Shown piece after piece: positions 28,075 through 37,820 of a DNA stretch of 64,000 bases (position 1 is the first letter of the stretch; the number at the start of each line of letters is the position of its first letter). This DNA comes from Paracoccus sp. S1E-3 (GTDB lineage: Bacteria; Pseudomonadota; Alphaproteobacteria; Rhodobacterales; Rhodobacteraceae), in assembly GCF_013868135.1 (NCBI RefSeq), contig NZ_JACEMU010000004.1, positions 372,001 to 436,000 on the forward strand. Reading direction: 5' to 3'. The notes below the pieces were generated by a model. That model worked only from the letters and a program-made list of their open reading frames with translations. It had not been told where the DNA came from and searched no databases. Made by a program: the position numbers and the translations under genes.

Positions 28075-28338
28075 TCATCGGGTGCGGTTATCCGCCTGCG
28101 CGCGCACCGCCAGCCGGCCAGCCTGCGAAATCCGGTAGGGGCCGGAATTGCGCGACTCGATCAGCCGCTTACGGCGCAGCCGCAGGATCAGCACCACCGG
28201 GCAGCCGACCAGCACCGCGCCATCATGCGTGAAGCAGTCGGCATCCAGAATGCGGCCATTGGGGCCGCGCTGGTGGCGAATATGCCCGCCCTGCGCCAGC
28301 ACGTGCAACACGCGCTGTTCTTCTTTCGAGATATTCAT
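28075..28338 (-). CDS. yjhX: YjhX family toxin (UPF0386)
   Basis: 87 residues from ATG at 28336-28338, matching the UPF0386/YjhX family over its whole length (MNISKEEQRVLHVLAQGG, GRILDADCFTHDG, SRNSGPYRISQAGRLAVRAQ). In E. coli YjhX (TopAI) inhibits topoisomerase I and is neutralised by YjhQ. No YjhQ-like acetyltransferase gene is adjacent, so this is an orphan; chromosomal orphan copies are common in alphaproteobacteria and may not be toxins. Confidence 0.85.
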   Translation of the reverse strand: MNISKEEQRVLHVLAQGGHIRHQRGPNGRILDADCFTHDGAVLVGCPVVLILRLRRKRLIESRNSGPYRISQAGRLAVRAQADNRTR

Positions 28339-28673
28339 GGCAAAGCCTGTCTGTGAACCAAAAGCCTTCACGGCGCGGCAGAGATCCCCTGCGCGCCGGA
28401 TGCGACAGACCGGCCCGGACAATCCGGGGCGCGGTCAAAGGCCCGAGACAAGCTCCAACATCGACAATTCCATCTGGATCAGGAATGATGCGCCAGCAGA
28501 TAGCTGCGACCCGCCCGCCCGGTCAACACGTGGCCGCGCGTCCGGGGCGGCCTGTTGCGCGGATGCCCCGAAAATCCGGGTATTCACCCTTTTCAAACCG
28601 CCCAATCCCTGCTATGCGCGCGCCTTCGGCCTCACCCTTGGAGGAGGCCGCGTATACATGAAAGGAAAATATC
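28339..28673. other. control region between yjhX and rplY
   Basis: 335 nt between divergent genes with no coding sequence that I can support. It should carry the promoters of yjhX and rplY. A T/C-rich segment near 28585-28612 (TTTTCAAA, then TGCTATG 17-20 nt on) may be an rplY promoter, but the match is loose. Confidence 0.4.
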
Positions 28674-29303
28674 ATGGCCAAAAAGATTCCGGATCTGGTG
28701 GCCGAGGCACGCACGGGGACAGGCAAGGGGGCCGCCCGTCAAGCTCGCCGCGAAGGCAAGGTGCCCGGTATCGTTTATGGTGACCACAAGGACCCGGTCG
28801 CCATCCAGTTCGACTTCAACAAGCTGCTGACCGCGCTGCGCGCGGGCCGCTTCATGTCCACGCTGTGGAACCTGAAGGTCGACGGTCAGGAAGACGTGCG
28901 CGTCATCTGCCGTGGCGTTCAGAAAGATGTGGTCAAGGACCTGCCGACGCATATCGACTTCATGCGCCTGCGCCGCACCACCAAGGTGAACCTGTTCATC
29001 CATGTCGACTTCATCAACGCCGAGGCCAGCCCCGGTCTGAAGCGCGGCGGCACGCTGGTGACGGTGCGCCCCGAGGTCGAGCTGATCGTGACTGCCGGCG
29101 ACATCCCCGAAAGCATCACCGTGGACCTGACCGGTCGCCAGATCGGCGATTCGATCCACATCCAGGACATCACCCTGCCGGCCGGCGCCAAGCCGACCAC
29201 CGACCGCAACTTCGTCATCGCCAACATCGCCGCCCCGTCGGCGCTGGTGTCGGCCGATAACGAGGAAGGCACGGACGAAGAAGAAACCCCCGCCGAGGCC
29301 TGA
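28674..29303 (+). CDS. rplY: 50S ribosomal protein L25 (general stress protein Ctc type)
   Basis: 5S rRNA-binding ribosomal protein of the long bacterial form with a C-terminal TL5/CTC beta domain; 209 residues. Landmarks are [27 protein letters not shown] and [16 protein letters not shown]. The ATG follows an AAGGAAAATATC ribosome site. The last 20 residues are Glu/Ala-rich. Single-gene unit ended by a strong terminator. Confidence 0.95.
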   Translation: MAKKIPDLVAEARTGTGKGAARQARREGKVPGIVYGDHKDPVAIQFDFNKLLTALRAGRFMSTLWNLKVDGQEDVRVICRGVQKDVVKDLPTHIDFMRLRRTTKVNLFIHVDFINAEASPGLKRGGTLVTVRPEVELIVTAGDIPESITVDLTGRQIGDSIHIQDITLPAGAKPTTDRNFVIANIAAPSALVSADNEEGTDEEETPAEA

Positions 29304-29323
29304 TCCTCGCCGGTATGCGAACG

Positions 29324-29353
29324 AAAAGGCGGCGCGATTGCGCCGCCTTTTTT
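29324..29353 (+). terminator. rho-independent terminator of rplY
   Basis: AAAAGGCGGCGC, a GATT loop and GCGCCGCCTTTTTT form a textbook hairpin with a T-tract. The A-run on the left arm makes it usable for the convergent gene at 29374 as well. Confidence 0.93.
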
Positions 29354-29373
29354 CATGACCGGGATCGTGCCTG

Positions 29374-29832
29374 TCAGCCCGAGGCCGATTGCGCCTGCGA
29401 CCCCACCGCATCGATCGCATCAAGCGTCGCCAACCAGCAGAGCATGATCGAGGCGTGGCGGTTGGGATAATCGCGAGCGGGCATCAGAACCTCCAGGCCC
29501 CGCCAGGGTGCGTCGGGGACCGGGCCGCCCTCTTTCAACATGGCCGAAAGCTGCGCCGCGCCGCGCGCGATCTCGTCCCGGCTGGCGCCGATGATCGCCT
29601 GTCCCAGAACACCCGCCGAAGCCTGACCCAGCGCGCAGGCCCGCACCTCCTGCCCGAAACCGGCGATGCGGCCGTCTTCCAGCCGCACATGCGCCGTCAC
29701 CGTCGATCCGCATTGCGGCGAACGCTTCATGGCGCTGCCCTCGGCGTCCGCCAGCTTGCCCAGATGCGGGATATCCGCCGCCAGCGCGAGGATCCGTTTC
29801 GAATAAAGCTGCATCATATCGGCGTCGGACAT
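29374..29832 (-). CDS. iron-sulfur cluster assembly scaffold, IscU/SufU-like
   Basis: 152 residues of the NifU-N/IscU fold with three conserved cysteines (RSPQCGSTV, RACALGQAS, SIMLCWLATL) that would hold a nascent cluster or zinc. Alphaproteobacteria using the SUF system carry this stand-alone scaffold-like protein, whose exact role is unsettled. Divergent from hisI, 58 nt apart. Confidence 0.82.
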   Translation of the reverse strand: MSDADMMQLYSKRILALAADIPHLGKLADAEGSAMKRSPQCGSTVTAHVRLEDGRIAGFGQEVRACALGQASAGVLGQAIIGASRDEIARGAAQLSAMLKEGGPVPDAPWRGLEVLMPARDYPNRHASIMLCWLATLDAIDAVGSQAQSASG

Positions 29833-29890
29833 GGTTTTCCTCGCATGGTTGCGAGATTAGATAGGCACCGAAGCCGCGAAAGGAAAGACG

Positions 29891-30253
29891 ATGTTCGACC
29901 CCGCCACCCTGCACTATGACGCCCATGGGCTGATCCCCGCCATCGCGCAGGACGCCACGAATGGCGATGTGCTGATGATGGCCTGGATGAATGCCGAAGC
30001 CGTGGCGCGCACGCTGGAGACGGGTCGGGTGACCTATTGGTCGCGGTCGCGCCAGTCCTTCTGGGTCAAGGGCGAGACCTCGGGCCACGTCCAGAAACTG
30101 GTGGAAATGCGCGTCGATTGCGACCGCGACACGCTGCTGGTGCTGGTCGACCAGGCCGGTCCCGCCTGCCACACCAACCGCCGGTCCTGTTTCTTCACCG
30201 CCCTGCGCGACGGCGCCGAGGTCGAGATCCTGCGCCCGTTACAGGCCGACTAG
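29891..30253 (+). CDS. hisI: phosphoribosyl-AMP cyclohydrolase
   Basis: Third step of histidine synthesis. 120 residues; metal residues are in DCDRD (Asp76, Cys77, Asp78, Asp80) and the zinc cysteines Cys93 (ACHT) and Cys100 (RRSCFF). No HisE (PRA-PH) domain is fused. Its last 15 bases overlap the 3' end of the convergent gluQRS gene. Confidence 0.95.
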   Translation: MFDPATLHYDAHGLIPAIAQDATNGDVLMMAWMNAEAVARTLETGRVTYWSRSRQSFWVKGETSGHVQKLVEMRVDCDRDTLLVLVDQAGPACHTNRRSCFFTALRDGAEVEILRPLQAD

Positions 30254-31075
30254 GGCGCGAATATCGGCTGCGCTGGCCCCCTGCCCGCGCAGTTCGCGCA
30301 GGGATCGGGCGTCGTCGCGCTTGGCCAGCCGCTTGCCGGCATCGTCCCGGATCAGCCGGTGATGGTGATAGTCCGGCGTGGGCAGGTCTAGCAGGCGTTG
30401 CAGCAGCACGTGAATCCACGTCGACTCGAACAGATCCAGACCGCGCGTGACTTTGGTGATGCCCTGCGCCGCATCGTCCACCACCACGGAAAGGTGATAG
30501 GATGTCCCCATCCCGCGCCGCGCCAGAACCACGTCCCCGATGCCGGTCACAAACGCCTCGCGCGTCAGGACATGCGGACTGTGATCATTGAAATTCAGCA
30601 TGTTATCGCCAAGAACCGAGAAAGCCGCCTCGGCATCCAGCCGGATCACATCGCCCTCTGCGATACCGTACATCCGCCGCCCGCGACAGGTGCCGGGATA
30701 GACCAGCCCGTCCGGTCCCAGGATCGGCGCGCCTTCCTGCGGAGCCGAAAGCGCCGCCCTGATATCGCCCCGCGTGCAGCTGCAGGGATAGGTGACGCCC
30801 AGCTCGGCCAGATGATCCAGCGCAGCCTGATAGACGGCCAGCCGGTCCGACTGGCGCATCACCGGCTGCGGCCAATCCAGACCCAGCCATTCCAGGTCCT
30901 CGAAGATCGCAGCCTCGAATTCCGGGTGGCAGCGGTCGCGGTCGATATCCTCGATCCGCAGCAGGAACTGACCGCGGTCCGCCGCATCGAAGGCGGTCAG
31001 CGCCGAAAACGCGTGGCCCAGATGCAGAAGCCCCGTCGGCGAGGGCGCAAAGCGCGTTACTGCCCCGCCAGCCAT
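30239..31075 (-). CDS. gluQ: glutamyl-Q tRNA(Asp) synthetase
   Basis: Truncated relative of glutamyl-tRNA synthetase that glutamylates queuosine-34 of tRNA(Asp). 278 residues with the HIGH-like [11 protein letters not shown], a zinc site (CSCTRGD and YPGTCR), and KMSKS-like KRLAKRDDA, and without the anticodon-binding domain, which distinguishes it from GltX. The start lies 19 nt inside the 3' end of trmFO, so the two tRNA-modification genes are coupled. Confidence 0.93.
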   Translation of the reverse strand: MAGGAVTRFAPSPTGLLHLGHAFSALTAFDAADRGQFLLRIEDIDRDRCHPEFEAAIFEDLEWLGLDWPQPVMRQSDRLAVYQAALDHLAELGVTYPCSCTRGDIRAALSAPQEGAPILGPDGLVYPGTCRGRRMYGIAEGDVIRLDAEAAFSVLGDNMLNFNDHSPHVLTREAFVTGIGDVVLARRGMGTSYHLSVVVDDAAQGITKVTRGLDLFESTWIHVLLQRLLDLPTPDYHHHRLIRDDAGKRLAKRDDARSLRELRGQGASAADIRALVGL

Positions 31076-32391
31076 GCCCGGAAATCATCCTTCGCGCGGG
31101 TGGTATAGGCCGGATAGCGGGCCTTGCGCCCGCGCCGGCCGCCCTTCGCGTCAATCGGCGGGAACAGCCCGAAATTCACGTTCATCGGCTGGAAGGTCTT
31201 GGCCTCGGCGCCGCCGGTGATGTGGTGGATCAGCGCCCCCATGGCGGTGTTGCCCGAGGGCGGCGCAAGGTCACCACCCTTGGCCTCGGCCGCGGCCATC
31301 CGACCCGCCAGCAGACCCATGGCAGCGCTTTCGACATAGCCCTCGACGCCGGTGACCTGACCGGCAAAGCGCAGGTTCGGCCGGCTGCGCAGCCGCATCC
31401 GGTCGTCCAGCAGCGTGGGCGAGTTCAGGAAGGTGTTGCGGTGAATGCCGCCAAGCCGCGCAAAGCCGGCATCCTGCAGGCCGGGGATCATGCGCAACAC
31501 CTCGGTCTGGGCGCCATATTTCATCTTGGTCTGAAAACCAACGATATTATACAGCGTTCCCAATGCGTTATCCCGCCGAAGCTGGACGACCGCATAGGGC
31601 TTCTCGTCCGGCCGGTGGGGGTTGGTCAGTCCCACCGGCTTCATGGGACCGAAGCGCAATGTCTCGCGCCCCCGCTCGGCCATGACCTCGATCGGCAGGC
31701 AGCCGTCGAAATAGCCGGCGGTCTCGCCCTCGTGAAACTCGGTCTTGTCCGCGGCCAGAAGCGCGTCGATGAAGGCCTCATATTCGGCCTTGGTCATCGG
31801 GCAGTTGATATAGGCGGTGCGTTCTTCCTCGGTCTCGCCCTTGTCGTAGCGCGACTGCCGCCAGGCGGTGCTCATGTCGATGCTTTCCGCATAGACGATG
31901 GGGGCGATGGCGTCGAAGAAGGCCAGCGACTCCGCCCCGGTTTCGACGCGGATCGCCGCCCCCAGTGCGGCCGAGGTCAGCGGTCCGGTGGCGATGATCC
32001 AGCGCCCTTCGCGCGGCAATTCGGCGATCTCGCCCGCCTCGACCGAGATCAGCGGTTCGGCCCGCAGCGCGGCGGTGACATCGGCCGAAAAGGCATTGCG
32101 GTCGACGGCAAGCGCCCCCCCGGCAGGCAGCTTGTGGCGATCGGCCATGGCCATGATCAGGCCGCCGGCCGCACGCATCTCCCAATGCAGCTGACCCACG
32201 GCATTGTTTTCGTCATCGTCCGAGCGGAACGAGTTCGAGCAGACCATCTCGGCGAAATCGCCGGTCTTATGCGCGAATGTTTCGACCACGGGCCGCATTT
32301 CATGCAGCACGACCGGCACCCCGGCACGTGCGATCTGCCAGGCGGCCTCCGAACCGGCGAGGCCGGCACCGATGATGTGAATGGGTTCCAT
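31057..32391 (-). CDS. trmFO: FADH2-dependent tRNA m5U54 methyltransferase
   Basis: Methylates uridine 54 of tRNA using methylenetetrahydrofolate and FAD. 444 residues; the N-terminal FAD motif is [25 protein letters not shown] is the family landmark, and GLINVN-like NVNFGLFPP occurs near the end. The gene precedes gluQ with an overlap of 19 nt; both act on tRNA. Confidence 0.95.
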   Translation of the reverse strand: MEPIHIIGAGLAGSEAAWQIARAGVPVVLHEMRPVVETFAHKTGDFAEMVCSNSFRSDDDENNAVGQLHWEMRAAGGLIMAMADRHKLPAGGALAVDRNAFSADVTAALRAEPLISVEAGEIAELPREGRWIIATGPLTSAALGAAIRVETGAESLAFFDAIAPIVYAESIDMSTAWRQSRYDKGETEEERTAYINCPMTKAEYEAFIDALLAADKTEFHEGETAGYFDGCLPIEVMAERGRETLRFGPMKPVGLTNPHRPDEKPYAVVQLRRDNALGTLYNIVGFQTKMKYGAQTEVLRMIPGLQDAGFARLGGIHRNTFLNSPTLLDDRMRLRSRPNLRFAGQVTGVEGYVESAAMGLLAGRMAAAEAKGGDLAPPSGNTAMGALIHHITGGAEAKTFQPMNVNFGLFPPIDAKGGRRGRKARYPAYTTRAKDDFRAWLAGQ

Positions 32392-32461
32392 GGGCGGCGG
32401 TTAGCAATCCGTGGCGCGGGACGCAAGATGCGGCGCGGGGTCGCCCCCGCGCCTGCGGGAA

Positions 32462-32920
32462 TCAGGCGTCCAGCTTTTCGACGCGGGGCGTGGTGGCGAT
32501 CCGTTCGATGGCAATCCGGCGCGGCTTCAGCGCCTCCGGCACTTCACGGATCAGCTCGATATGCAGCATCCCGTCGCGATGCGAAGCGCCTTCGACGCGG
32601 ATATGTTCGGCCAGCGTGAAGCGCCGCTCGAAGGCGCGATTGGCGATACCGCGATGCAGGAAGGTGCGCTCGCCCTCGGTCTCGGCCTTCTTCGCGGCGA
32701 CGATGACGGCACCGTCGCGCAACTCGACGCTCAGGTCGTCGGCGGCGAAACCGGCCACGGCGACCGAGATGCGATAGCTGCTCTCGCCGGTCTTTTGGAT
32801 GTTGTAGGGGGGATAGCTCTGGCCGGCACTGTCGGCGGACAGCACGCGGTCCATCAGGTCTGCCATGCGGTCGAAACCGACCGAGGCACGATACAGAGAA
32901 GCGCGATCAACATGACGCAT
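32462..32920 (-). CDS. Hsp20/alpha-crystallin family small heat-shock protein (IbpA-like)
   Basis: 152-residue ATP-independent holdase. The alpha-crystallin domain spans about residues 38-125 (YPPYNIQKTGESSYRISVAV ... ANRAFERRFTLAEHI), and the C-terminal IxI-type anchoring motif appears as RIAIERI. A GAAAGG ribosome site precedes the ATG. I could not identify a heat-shock (RpoH) promoter in the 100 nt upstream. Confidence 0.92.
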   Translation of the reverse strand: MRHVDRASLYRASVGFDRMADLMDRVLSADSAGQSYPPYNIQKTGESSYRISVAVAGFAADDLSVELRDGAVIVAAKKAETEGERTFLHRGIANRAFERRFTLAEHIRVEGASHRDGMLHIELIREVPEALKPRRIAIERIATTPRVEKLDA

Positions 32921-33020
32921 TGTTACATCCTTTCAAAGCGATGCGATTCAGGCCCCCGGACACCGGGCGGCGATGACGGGAACCCTCGCGGCGTCCCCAT
33001 GCGTTCAGTTGGGATCAGCT

Positions 33021-34310
33021 TCAGGTGGTTTCAAGGGCGCGCGGCCGGGGGCCGCCTGTTGCCCAATCCAGCAATTCGACCGTGTGGACGATGGGCGTGG
33101 CCGTCGCCGACCCGATCTGGATCATGCAGCCGATATTGCCCGCCGCGATGATATCGGGCGCCGTCGCTTCCAGCGTGGCCACCTTGCGGCGCTTCAATTC
33201 CCCCGAGAGTTCCGGCTGCAGCAGGTTGTAGGTCCCGGCCGAGCCGCAGCAGAGATGCGGGTTTTCCGGGTCCACGATCGTAAAACCCGCCTGCGCGAGC
33301 AGGTTTTTCGGCGCGGTCTTGATTTGCTGGCCATGCTGCAGCGAACAGGCCGAATGATAGGCCACGCGAGCCGCCTTGGGCGAAATCTCGGGCAGGCCGA
33401 AGACCTCGAAGAACTCGGTCACGTCCTTTGCCAGCCCCCCGATCCGCCTGGCGTCCTCCTCCACCGGATCGCCGGCGAACAGGTGGCCATAATCCTTGAT
33501 CGTGGTGCCGCAGCCCGAGGTATTGATGATGATCGCATCCAGCGGGCTTTCGCGATCCGCCGCGATCAGCGAGGCGATGGCCGCCCGCGCGGTCGCCTTG
33601 CCCTCGTCCTCGCGCCCCATATGCAGGGTCATCGCGCCACAGCAGCCGAAATCTTTGGGGATCACCACCTCGCATCCGGCGCGGCGCAGCAGCCGGATGG
33701 TGGCGTCGTTGATATCGGTGTTCAGCGCCCGCTGCGCGCAGCCGATCATCAGGGCGACACGGGCGCGTTTTTCGCCAAGCGGCGCGAAGGTCTGGGCATC
33801 GTCGTTGCGGCTGACCGGCGGCAGGCTGGACGGGGCCATTTCCAGCATCGCCCGCAATCGAGCATCCGGCACCAGCCCGCGGAAAGGTCTGGCGATTTTT
33901 GCGCCCAGCATGGCCAGCCGGAAGCGCCCGGCATGGGGCACGATCTGTGCCAGCATCCAGCGCAGTGCGCGGTCGTGCCAGGGACGGCGATAGGTGGCCT
34001 CGATATGCGCCTTGCCGATCTCCAGCAGATGCGCGTAATGCACGCCCGATGGGCAGGTGGTCATGCAGGCCAGACAGCCCAGACAGCGGTCAATATGGGT
34101 CACCGTGCGGGCATCTGCCGGGCGCCCCGATTCCAGCATGTCCTTCATCAGATAGATGCGCCCGCGCGGGCTGTCCAATTCATCACCACGAATGAGGAAT
34201 GTCGGGCAGGTCGCTGTGCAGAAACCACAATGCACGCAAGTGCGCAGGATCTTGTTGGCTTCGGCCAGATGCGGATCGGTCAGCTGTTCGGGGGTAAATT
34301 CGGTCTTCAT
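33021..34310 (-). CDS. glcF: glycolate oxidase iron-sulfur subunit
   Basis: Electron-transfer subunit of membrane-associated glycolate oxidase. 429 residues with two 4Fe-4S motifs (CVHCGFCTATCP and CLGCLACMTTCP) and two CCG domains (FGCCGAM, LCCGSAG). The ATG at 34308-34310 overlaps the glcE stop by 4 nt. A longer in-frame extension upstream is a shadow of glcE. Confidence 0.94.
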   Translation of the reverse strand: MKTEFTPEQLTDPHLAEANKILRTCVHCGFCTATCPTFLIRGDELDSPRGRIYLMKDMLESGRPADARTVTHIDRCLGCLACMTTCPSGVHYAHLLEIGKAHIEATYRRPWHDRALRWMLAQIVPHAGRFRLAMLGAKIARPFRGLVPDARLRAMLEMAPSSLPPVSRNDDAQTFAPLGEKRARVALMIGCAQRALNTDINDATIRLLRRAGCEVVIPKDFGCCGAMTLHMGREDEGKATARAAIASLIAADRESPLDAIIINTSGCGTTIKDYGHLFAGDPVEEDARRIGGLAKDVTEFFEVFGLPEISPKAARVAYHSACSLQHGQQIKTAPKNLLAQAGFTIVDPENPHLCCGSAGTYNLLQPELSGELKRRKVATLEATAPDIIAAGNIGCMIQIGSATATPIVHTVELLDWATGGPRPRALETT

Positions 34311-35344
34311 CTGCGTCCTGCGAACAATCCGCGCGGGTCGAAAGCGGCGCGCAGACCGACTTCGAGCCGGGCGGTGACGGGATCGGCCTGGGGCAGCTGC
34401 GCGGCCTCGCCCGTGATCCGGGTGGCGCGTGCGCCGGGCGGCAGATCGGGGCGCCAGCCGACGGGCGCCTCGGCCCAGATCAGCGACCCGCCCCAGTCGA
34501 TGGCATGGCGCCCCGGCAGTTGTGCCAGCACCGCCGGTGCCTGCGAGGGCCGAAGAACGATCCGCCACACGGGCCCTTCAGCCACCTGAGGATAATCGCG
34601 CAATTCATTGAAATCTTCTGCAATTTCGACGATTTCGGCGGATCCGAACCGTGCCAGTGCCGCCGCCAGGGCACGGGCGCGCAGCTCAACCGATCCGGGC
34701 AGCCCTTCCAGCCGCAGGACCACCCGGCCAACTGGCAGCCGCCCGGCCCCGGTCACGTCGTAAGGGCCGCCAAGCGCCGTGGTCATGGCGGCAATGGCGC
34801 TGGCATCGTCCAGCCCGTCCAGCCGCAACACCGCGCGCGTCGGTGGCACCGGGGTCGTCCTGAAAGCGATCTCCGTGATTGCGCCCAGCGTGCCGCGCGA
34901 CCCAGCCAGCAGCTTCACCAGATCATAGCCGGTGACATTCTTCATCACCCGGCCGCCATTCTTGACGATCTGGCCGTCGCCAGTGACCAGCCGCACGCCC
35001 AGCATTGCATCGCGGCACGCGCCGCCCGAAACCCGGCGGGGCCCCGAAGCATTGCTGGCGGCCACCCCGCCCATGGTCGAGCCGGGGCGCGGATCGGGTT
35101 CAAACCCGAGCATCTGTCCTTCGGTGGCAAGCGCCGCCTGCACCTCGGCCAGCGGCGTGCCGGCATGCACCACCAGTGTCAGGGCGGCGGGTTCATAAAG
35201 CGTGATCCCGGTCATTCCGCGCATGTCGATGCGCATGCCCTGCCCCTCGCCCGGCTGCAGGCGCGAGGCCCCGCCGGTGATCGCAACCGGACCCGCAGCG
35301 CCGCGCAGCATCGCCGCCAGATCGGCTTCGCTCTCAGGCCGCAT
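34307..35344 (-). CDS. glcE: glycolate oxidase FAD-binding subunit
   Basis: 345-residue FAD-binding type 4 protein with the FAD segment ASNASGPRRVSGGACRD and VKNGGRVMKNVTGYD, characteristic of GlcE. ATG at 35342-35344 lies 11 nt inside the end of glcD. Acts with GlcD and GlcF in oxidising glycolate from phosphoglycolate salvage to glyoxylate. Confidence 0.93.
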   Translation of the reverse strand: MRPESEADLAAMLRGAAGPVAITGGASRLQPGEGQGMRIDMRGMTGITLYEPAALTLVVHAGTPLAEVQAALATEGQMLGFEPDPRPGSTMGGVAASNASGPRRVSGGACRDAMLGVRLVTGDGQIVKNGGRVMKNVTGYDLVKLLAGSRGTLGAITEIAFRTTPVPPTRAVLRLDGLDDASAIAAMTTALGGPYDVTGAGRLPVGRVVLRLEGLPGSVELRARALAAALARFGSAEIVEIAEDFNELRDYPQVAEGPVWRIVLRPSQAPAVLAQLPGRHAIDWGGSLIWAEAPVGWRPDLPPGARATRITGEAAQLPQADPVTARLEVGLRAAFDPRGLFAGRR

Positions 35345-36776
35345 CGGACCTCCGGCGGGCAGAGCTGGCCAGCGGAAACACCTTGGCCGCATTCAGCCGC
35401 CATGTCGGGTCGAAGACATCCTTCACCTGCATCTGCAATTCCAGATCCTCGGGCGTGTATTGCGTGCCCATCAGCTCGCGCTTTTCCACCCCCACGCCAT
35501 GTTCGCCGGTCAGGCAGCCGCCGACCTCGACACAGAGGCGCAGGATCTCGGCGCCGAGCGCCTCGCAGCGTTCCAGATCGCCGGGGGTGTTGGCGTCGAA
35601 CAGGATCAGCGGGTGCATATTGCCGTCGCCGGCGTGAAAGACATTGGCGACGCGCAGCCCCGCCTCTGCCGACAATTCGCCGATGCGGTTCAGGACATGG
35701 GGCAGTTCGCTGACCGGGATCGTGCCGTCGAGGCACATGTAATCGCTGATGACACCCATCGCGCCGAAAGCGGATTTGCGGCCCAGCCAGATGCGCCTGG
35801 ATTCGTCCTCGGAGCGGGATTCGCGGATTTCCACCGGGCCGAATCCCTCGGCGATCTGGCGGATCAGCGTCAGTTGCTCGTCGATTTCGGGGGGCGTGCC
35901 CTCGACCTCGATAATCAGCAGGGCCTCGCATTGGGGATAACCCGCGCCGCAGAAGTCTTCGGTCGCGGCGATGCAGGGACGGTCCATGTATTCGATGGCG
36001 ACCGGCAGGATGCCCGAGCGGATGATCGCGGCCACGCAGGCGCCTGCGGTTTCGGCGCTGTCGAAGGCCACCAGCACCGGGCGTGCGCCTGCGGGTTTGG
36101 GCAGGATGCGCAAGGTGGCTTCGGTCACGATGCCCAGCTGGCCTTCGGAGCCGCAGATGAGGCCCAGCAGGTCAAGGCCCGCGCCCTCGCCCATCGGGCC
36201 GCCCAGCTCCACGACCGAGCCGTCCATCAGCACCATGGTCACGCCCAGCAGGTTATTGGTGGTCACGCCGTATTTCAGGCAATGCGCCCCGCCCGAGTTC
36301 ATGGCGATATTGCCGCCGATCGCGCAGGCCAGTTGCGAGGACGGATCGGGCGCATAGAAGAAGCCCTGCCCCTCGACCGCGCCGGTCACCGCCAGATTGG
36401 TGCGCCCGCATTGCACGCGGATCAGCCGGTCCTCGGGCGAGATCTCCAGGACCGCATTCATCCGCGCCAGCCCGATCATCACCGCATCTGCGGTGGGCAT
36501 GGCGCCGCCCGCAAGGCTGGTGCCAGCACCGCGCGGCACCACCGGCACGCCCTCCTCGGCGCAGATCCGCAGCACTGCCGCGACTTCCCCGGTGGTCGAG
36601 GGGAGCACCACCACCAGGGGCGGGCAGCGATAGGCGGACAGCGCATCGCATTCATAGGCGCGCGTCTCGGCCGGATCGGTGATGACGGCCGCCTTGTCGG
36701 CCAGCACCGCCCGCAGCCGCTGCGCGATCTGGTCGCGGCGGCCGATAACGCCCGCATCGGGGGCGGGCATCTGCAT
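35334..36776 (-). CDS. glcD: glycolate oxidase subunit, FAD-linked
   Basis: 480-residue FAD-linked oxidase: PCMH-type FAD domain with PRGAGTSLAGGAMPTADAV and NSGGAHCLKYGVTTNN, then the FAD-oxidase C-terminal domain ending with HAGDGNMHPLILFD and GEHGVGVEKRELM. First gene of the glcDEF operon, directly downstream of the YdcH gene (1-nt spacing), which may be cotranscribed. Confidence 0.95.
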   Translation of the reverse strand: MQMPAPDAGVIGRRDQIAQRLRAVLADKAAVITDPAETRAYECDALSAYRCPPLVVVLPSTTGEVAAVLRICAEEGVPVVPRGAGTSLAGGAMPTADAVMIGLARMNAVLEISPEDRLIRVQCGRTNLAVTGAVEGQGFFYAPDPSSQLACAIGGNIAMNSGGAHCLKYGVTTNNLLGVTMVLMDGSVVELGGPMGEGAGLDLLGLICGSEGQLGIVTEATLRILPKPAGARPVLVAFDSAETAGACVAAIIRSGILPVAIEYMDRPCIAATEDFCGAGYPQCEALLIIEVEGTPPEIDEQLTLIRQIAEGFGPVEIRESRSEDESRRIWLGRKSAFGAMGVISDYMCLDGTIPVSELPHVLNRIGELSAEAGLRVANVFHAGDGNMHPLILFDANTPGDLERCEALGAEILRLCVEVGGCLTGEHGVGVEKRELMGTQYTPEDLELQMQVKDVFDPTWRLNAAKVFPLASSARRRSDAA

Positions 36777-36777
36777 C

Positions 36778-37020
36778 TCAGGCCTTCGCGGCGGCGATGG
36801 CGCGCGCGATCTGGTCCTTCAGCAGGACGCGACGGCGGCGCATCTCGGTCTCGGCATCTTCGGCGGTCGGCTTGACGAAGGTTTCCGCGGCCACGACCTC
36901 GTCGTTGAGGCTGTCATATTCCTCCAGAAGCTTGGCGAAATGCGCGTCCGAGACCTTCAATTGATGAATGATCTCAGCGTCGTCGGGGAATTCTTCATGA
37001 ATGGCATGAGGCGCGGCCAA
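36778..37020 (-). CDS. YdcH family protein (DUF465)
   Basis: 80-residue small helical protein of the YdcH family (coiled-coil-like, LKVSDAHFAKLLEEYDSLND and RRRRVLLKDQIARAI). The start is a TTG at 37018-37020, decided by a strong AGGAGG site 6 nt upstream; the nearby ATG is out of frame. Function unknown. Divergent from the DUF599 gene. Confidence 0.85.
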   Translation of the reverse strand: MAAPHAIHEEFPDDAEIIHQLKVSDAHFAKLLEEYDSLNDEVVAAETFVKPTAEDAETEMRRRRVLLKDQIARAIAAAKA

Positions 37021-37100
37021 TTCATCCTCCTCTGGCTATATTTCCCATTGTTAAAGGCCACCTTTGCGACTCGCAACCGCAACAATCTCGTCCTATCACT

Positions 37101-37820
37101 ATGTCTATGCATATGCCGTCGATCCTGTCCGTTCTGTCCACCGGTGATATCGCCGCGCTGATCTGGCTGTTCGCGGCCTGGATCGGGATCGGCTATCTGA
37201 CTGAGCACCCGCCGAAAAATCACCCTTCGGTCACAGTGCTGATGGTCAATTACCGGCACGAATGGATGCGCCAGTTCATCACCCGCCAGCCGCGCATCTT
37301 CGACAGCGCGATCCTGCAGACGCTGCGCGAAGGGCCGACCTTCTTCGCCTCGGCCTGCCTGATCGCCATCGGCGGCGGCATGGCGCTGGTGGGCAATCCC
37401 GAGCGCCTGAGCCAGGTCGCGGGTGAGCTGGAACTTGGCGGCGTCCCCACCGTGCTGTGGCAGGTCAAGGTCATCACGGCGCTGTTCTTCGTCGCCAACG
37501 CGCTGCTGAAATTCATCTGGTCGCACCGGCTGTTCGGCTATTGCGCGGTGATGATGGCCTCGGTGCCGAATGACCCGGCCGATCCGCTGGCGACCATCCG
37601 CGCCCATCAGGCGGCCGAGATCAACGTGACCGCCGCCAAAAGCTATAACATGGGTCTGCGCAATATCTATTTCTCGCTGGCGGCGCTGGGTTGGCTGGTC
37701 GGGCCCTGGGGGCTGTTCGTGACCACCTGTTTCGTGCTGGGGCTGACCTGGCGGCGCGAATTCGCGTCGCATTCGCGGCAGATCATGCTGCAGGACCTGC
37801 CGAAAATCGGCAAGATCTGA
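37101..37820 (+). CDS. DUF599 family membrane protein
   Basis: 239-residue protein with four probable membrane segments (about residues 15-32, 76-96, 118-140, 195-225) and the family segment NYRHEWMRQF. Three in-frame ATGs occur in the first five codons. DUF599 proteins have no established function. Its stop overlaps the start of the hydrolase gene (TGATG at 37818-37822), so it belongs to a three-gene operon ending in a P450. Confidence 0.85.
   Translation: MSMHMPSILSVLSTGDIAALIWLFAAWIGIGYLTEHPPKNHPSVTVLMVNYRHEWMRQFITRQPRIFDSAILQTLREGPTFFASACLIAIGGGMALVGNPERLSQVAGELELGGVPTVLWQVKVITALFFVANALLKFIWSHRLFGYCAVMMASVPNDPADPLATIRAHQAAEINVTAAKSYNMGLRNIYFSLAALGWLVGPWGLFVTTCFVLGLTWRREFASHSRQIMLQDLPKIGKI

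Noticed and set aside
28339..28673. Possible structured RNA or riboswitch upstream of rplY
   Set aside because: No stable conserved-looking fold or terminator was found; it reads as a plain control region.
31222..32619. 465-codon plus-strand open frame
   Set aside because: Antisense to trmFO, which has clear FAD and family motifs; the translation is a GC-driven shadow.
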